The notes under the pieces are model-generated. The model did no database searches and had not been told where the DNA came from. It worked only from the letters and a program-made list of their open reading frames with translations. A DNA stretch of 64,000 bases, from contig CAAGHH010000021.1 in the NCBI GenBank assembly GCA_900769615.1, forward strand, positions 1-64,000, read 5' to 3'. The stretch's first letter is position 1; every line of letters begins with the position of its first letter. The stretch is from Selenomonadales bacterium (lineage in GTDB: Bacteria; Bacillota; Negativicutes; Selenomonadales; Selenomonadaceae). Shown one piece after another: positions 63,560-64,000 of this stretch. The position numbers were made by a program, and so were the translations under genes.

Positions 63560-64000
63560 TTATCTCTTTACTGCCGTCACTATTGCTCTGGCAATATCTT
63601 GTATAGGACAAATCTCATCAGCTAAGCCAGCATCAACCACGGCTTTGGGCATTCCGTATACTACACAAGTTGCTTCATCCTGCGCGATGCTGAAACCGCC
63701 AGCTGCTTTGATTTTTTTCATACCTTCTAATCCATCGCAGCCCATACCAGTCATTATTACTGCTACCAGCTTCGAACCAAGCGACGCTACTGAATCATAC
63801 ATAACGTTCACTGCTGGACGATGATTGCCTACGGGCGGATCCTGTCCTAGCTTGATACGTCTTAATGCACCTTCGTCTTTAATACGCATATGATAACTGC
63901 CTGGCGCTATATAGACATGACCGGCTTTTATTACATCATCATCCTCAGCTTCTTTTACGATAACCTTGGATATATTGTTAAGCCGGTCAGCCAAAGCCTT
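63560..64000 (-). CDS. cheB: Chemotaxis methylesterase CheB, C-terminal part (cut by window edge)
   Basis: The open frame runs to the end of the window with no start, giving the last ~146 residues. YIAPGSYHMR, NHRPAVNVMYDSVA, VIMTGMGCDGLEGMKKIK and AQDEATCVVYGMPKA are CheB methylesterase segments, including the catalytic His and Asp; the catalytic Ser and the receiver domain lie outside. It removes methyl groups from receptors. Confidence 0.94.
   Translation of the reverse strand, partial: KALADRLNNISKVIVKEAEDDDVIKAGHVYIAPGSYHMRIKDEGALRRIKLGQDPPVGNHRPAVNVMYDSVASLGSKLVAVIMTGMGCDGLEGMKKIKAAGGFSIAQDEATCVVYGMPKAVVDAGLADEICPIQDIARAIVTAVKR

Overview
The window looks like a chromosomal segment of a motile, diderm anaerobic Firmicute of the Negativicutes (Selenomonadales/Selenomonadaceae type). 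The evidence is Bacillus/Clostridium-like chemotaxis genes (cheB-A-W-C-D-fliA), the rpsB-tsf-pyrH-frr-uppS-cdsA-dxr-rseP-ispG-proS block, a full mreBCD-mrdA-minCDE-rodA cell-shape cluster, AGGAGG ribosome-binding sites and many TTG/GTG starts. No species is assigned. Nearly every gene is on the minus strand; the exceptions are a gene tail at the left edge, two small redox/metal genes near 27 kb and two tRNAs near 55.5 kb.

Layout. 1-600: tail of an unknown gene, a terminator and a cluster of five perfect or near-perfect palindromes. 608-14178: a very AT-rich surface-polysaccharide (capsule/O-antigen) locus running wzz, rhamnosyltransferase-like, CDP-glycerol-type transferase, a dehydrogenase/cytidylyltransferase/HAD-phosphatase set that fits CDP-glycerol synthesis, a Caps_synth transferase, wzy, three glycosyltransferases and wzx. 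It carries three long G tracts: 8 G breaking a family 2 glycosyltransferase, 7 G inside a family 8 glycosyltransferase, and 9 G in the upstream region of the first gene. Together they look like a phase-variable surface locus, the most notable feature of the window. 14241-17400: thiSGHE under a TPP riboswitch with a terminator platform. 17470-26400: an assimilatory sulfate operon (uptake binding protein and ABC permease, APS-reductase-type AprBA, ATP sulfurylase CysDN with a degenerate APS-kinase tail, and a tandem DUF2292 protein). 26414-27786: hemerythrin, an HMA-domain membrane protein and a DUF1858 protein.

27797-38225: prolyl-tRNA synthetase, isoprenoid (ispG, dxr, uppS), phospholipid (cdsA), RseP, a ferredoxin, frr, pyrH, tsf and rpsB. 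38288-43763: dicarboxylate symporter, RNase G and a large radical SAM protein. 43862-51236: rodA, minEDC, mrdA, mreDCB. 51260-55393: radC, maf, a DUF4321 protein, an SLC13/ArsB-type transporter and a solitary trpD. 55441-55692: tRNA-Pro and tRNA-Arg. 55765-64000: the 3' end of a flagellar/chemotaxis operon, read cheB (cut by the window edge), cheA, cheW, cheC, cheD, an unknown membrane protein, fliA, fapA and two small accessory proteins, one resembling SwrB/YlxL. In Bacillus subtilis the che-sigD and rpsB-proS blocks adjoin; here about 17 kb of cell-shape and other genes lie between them.
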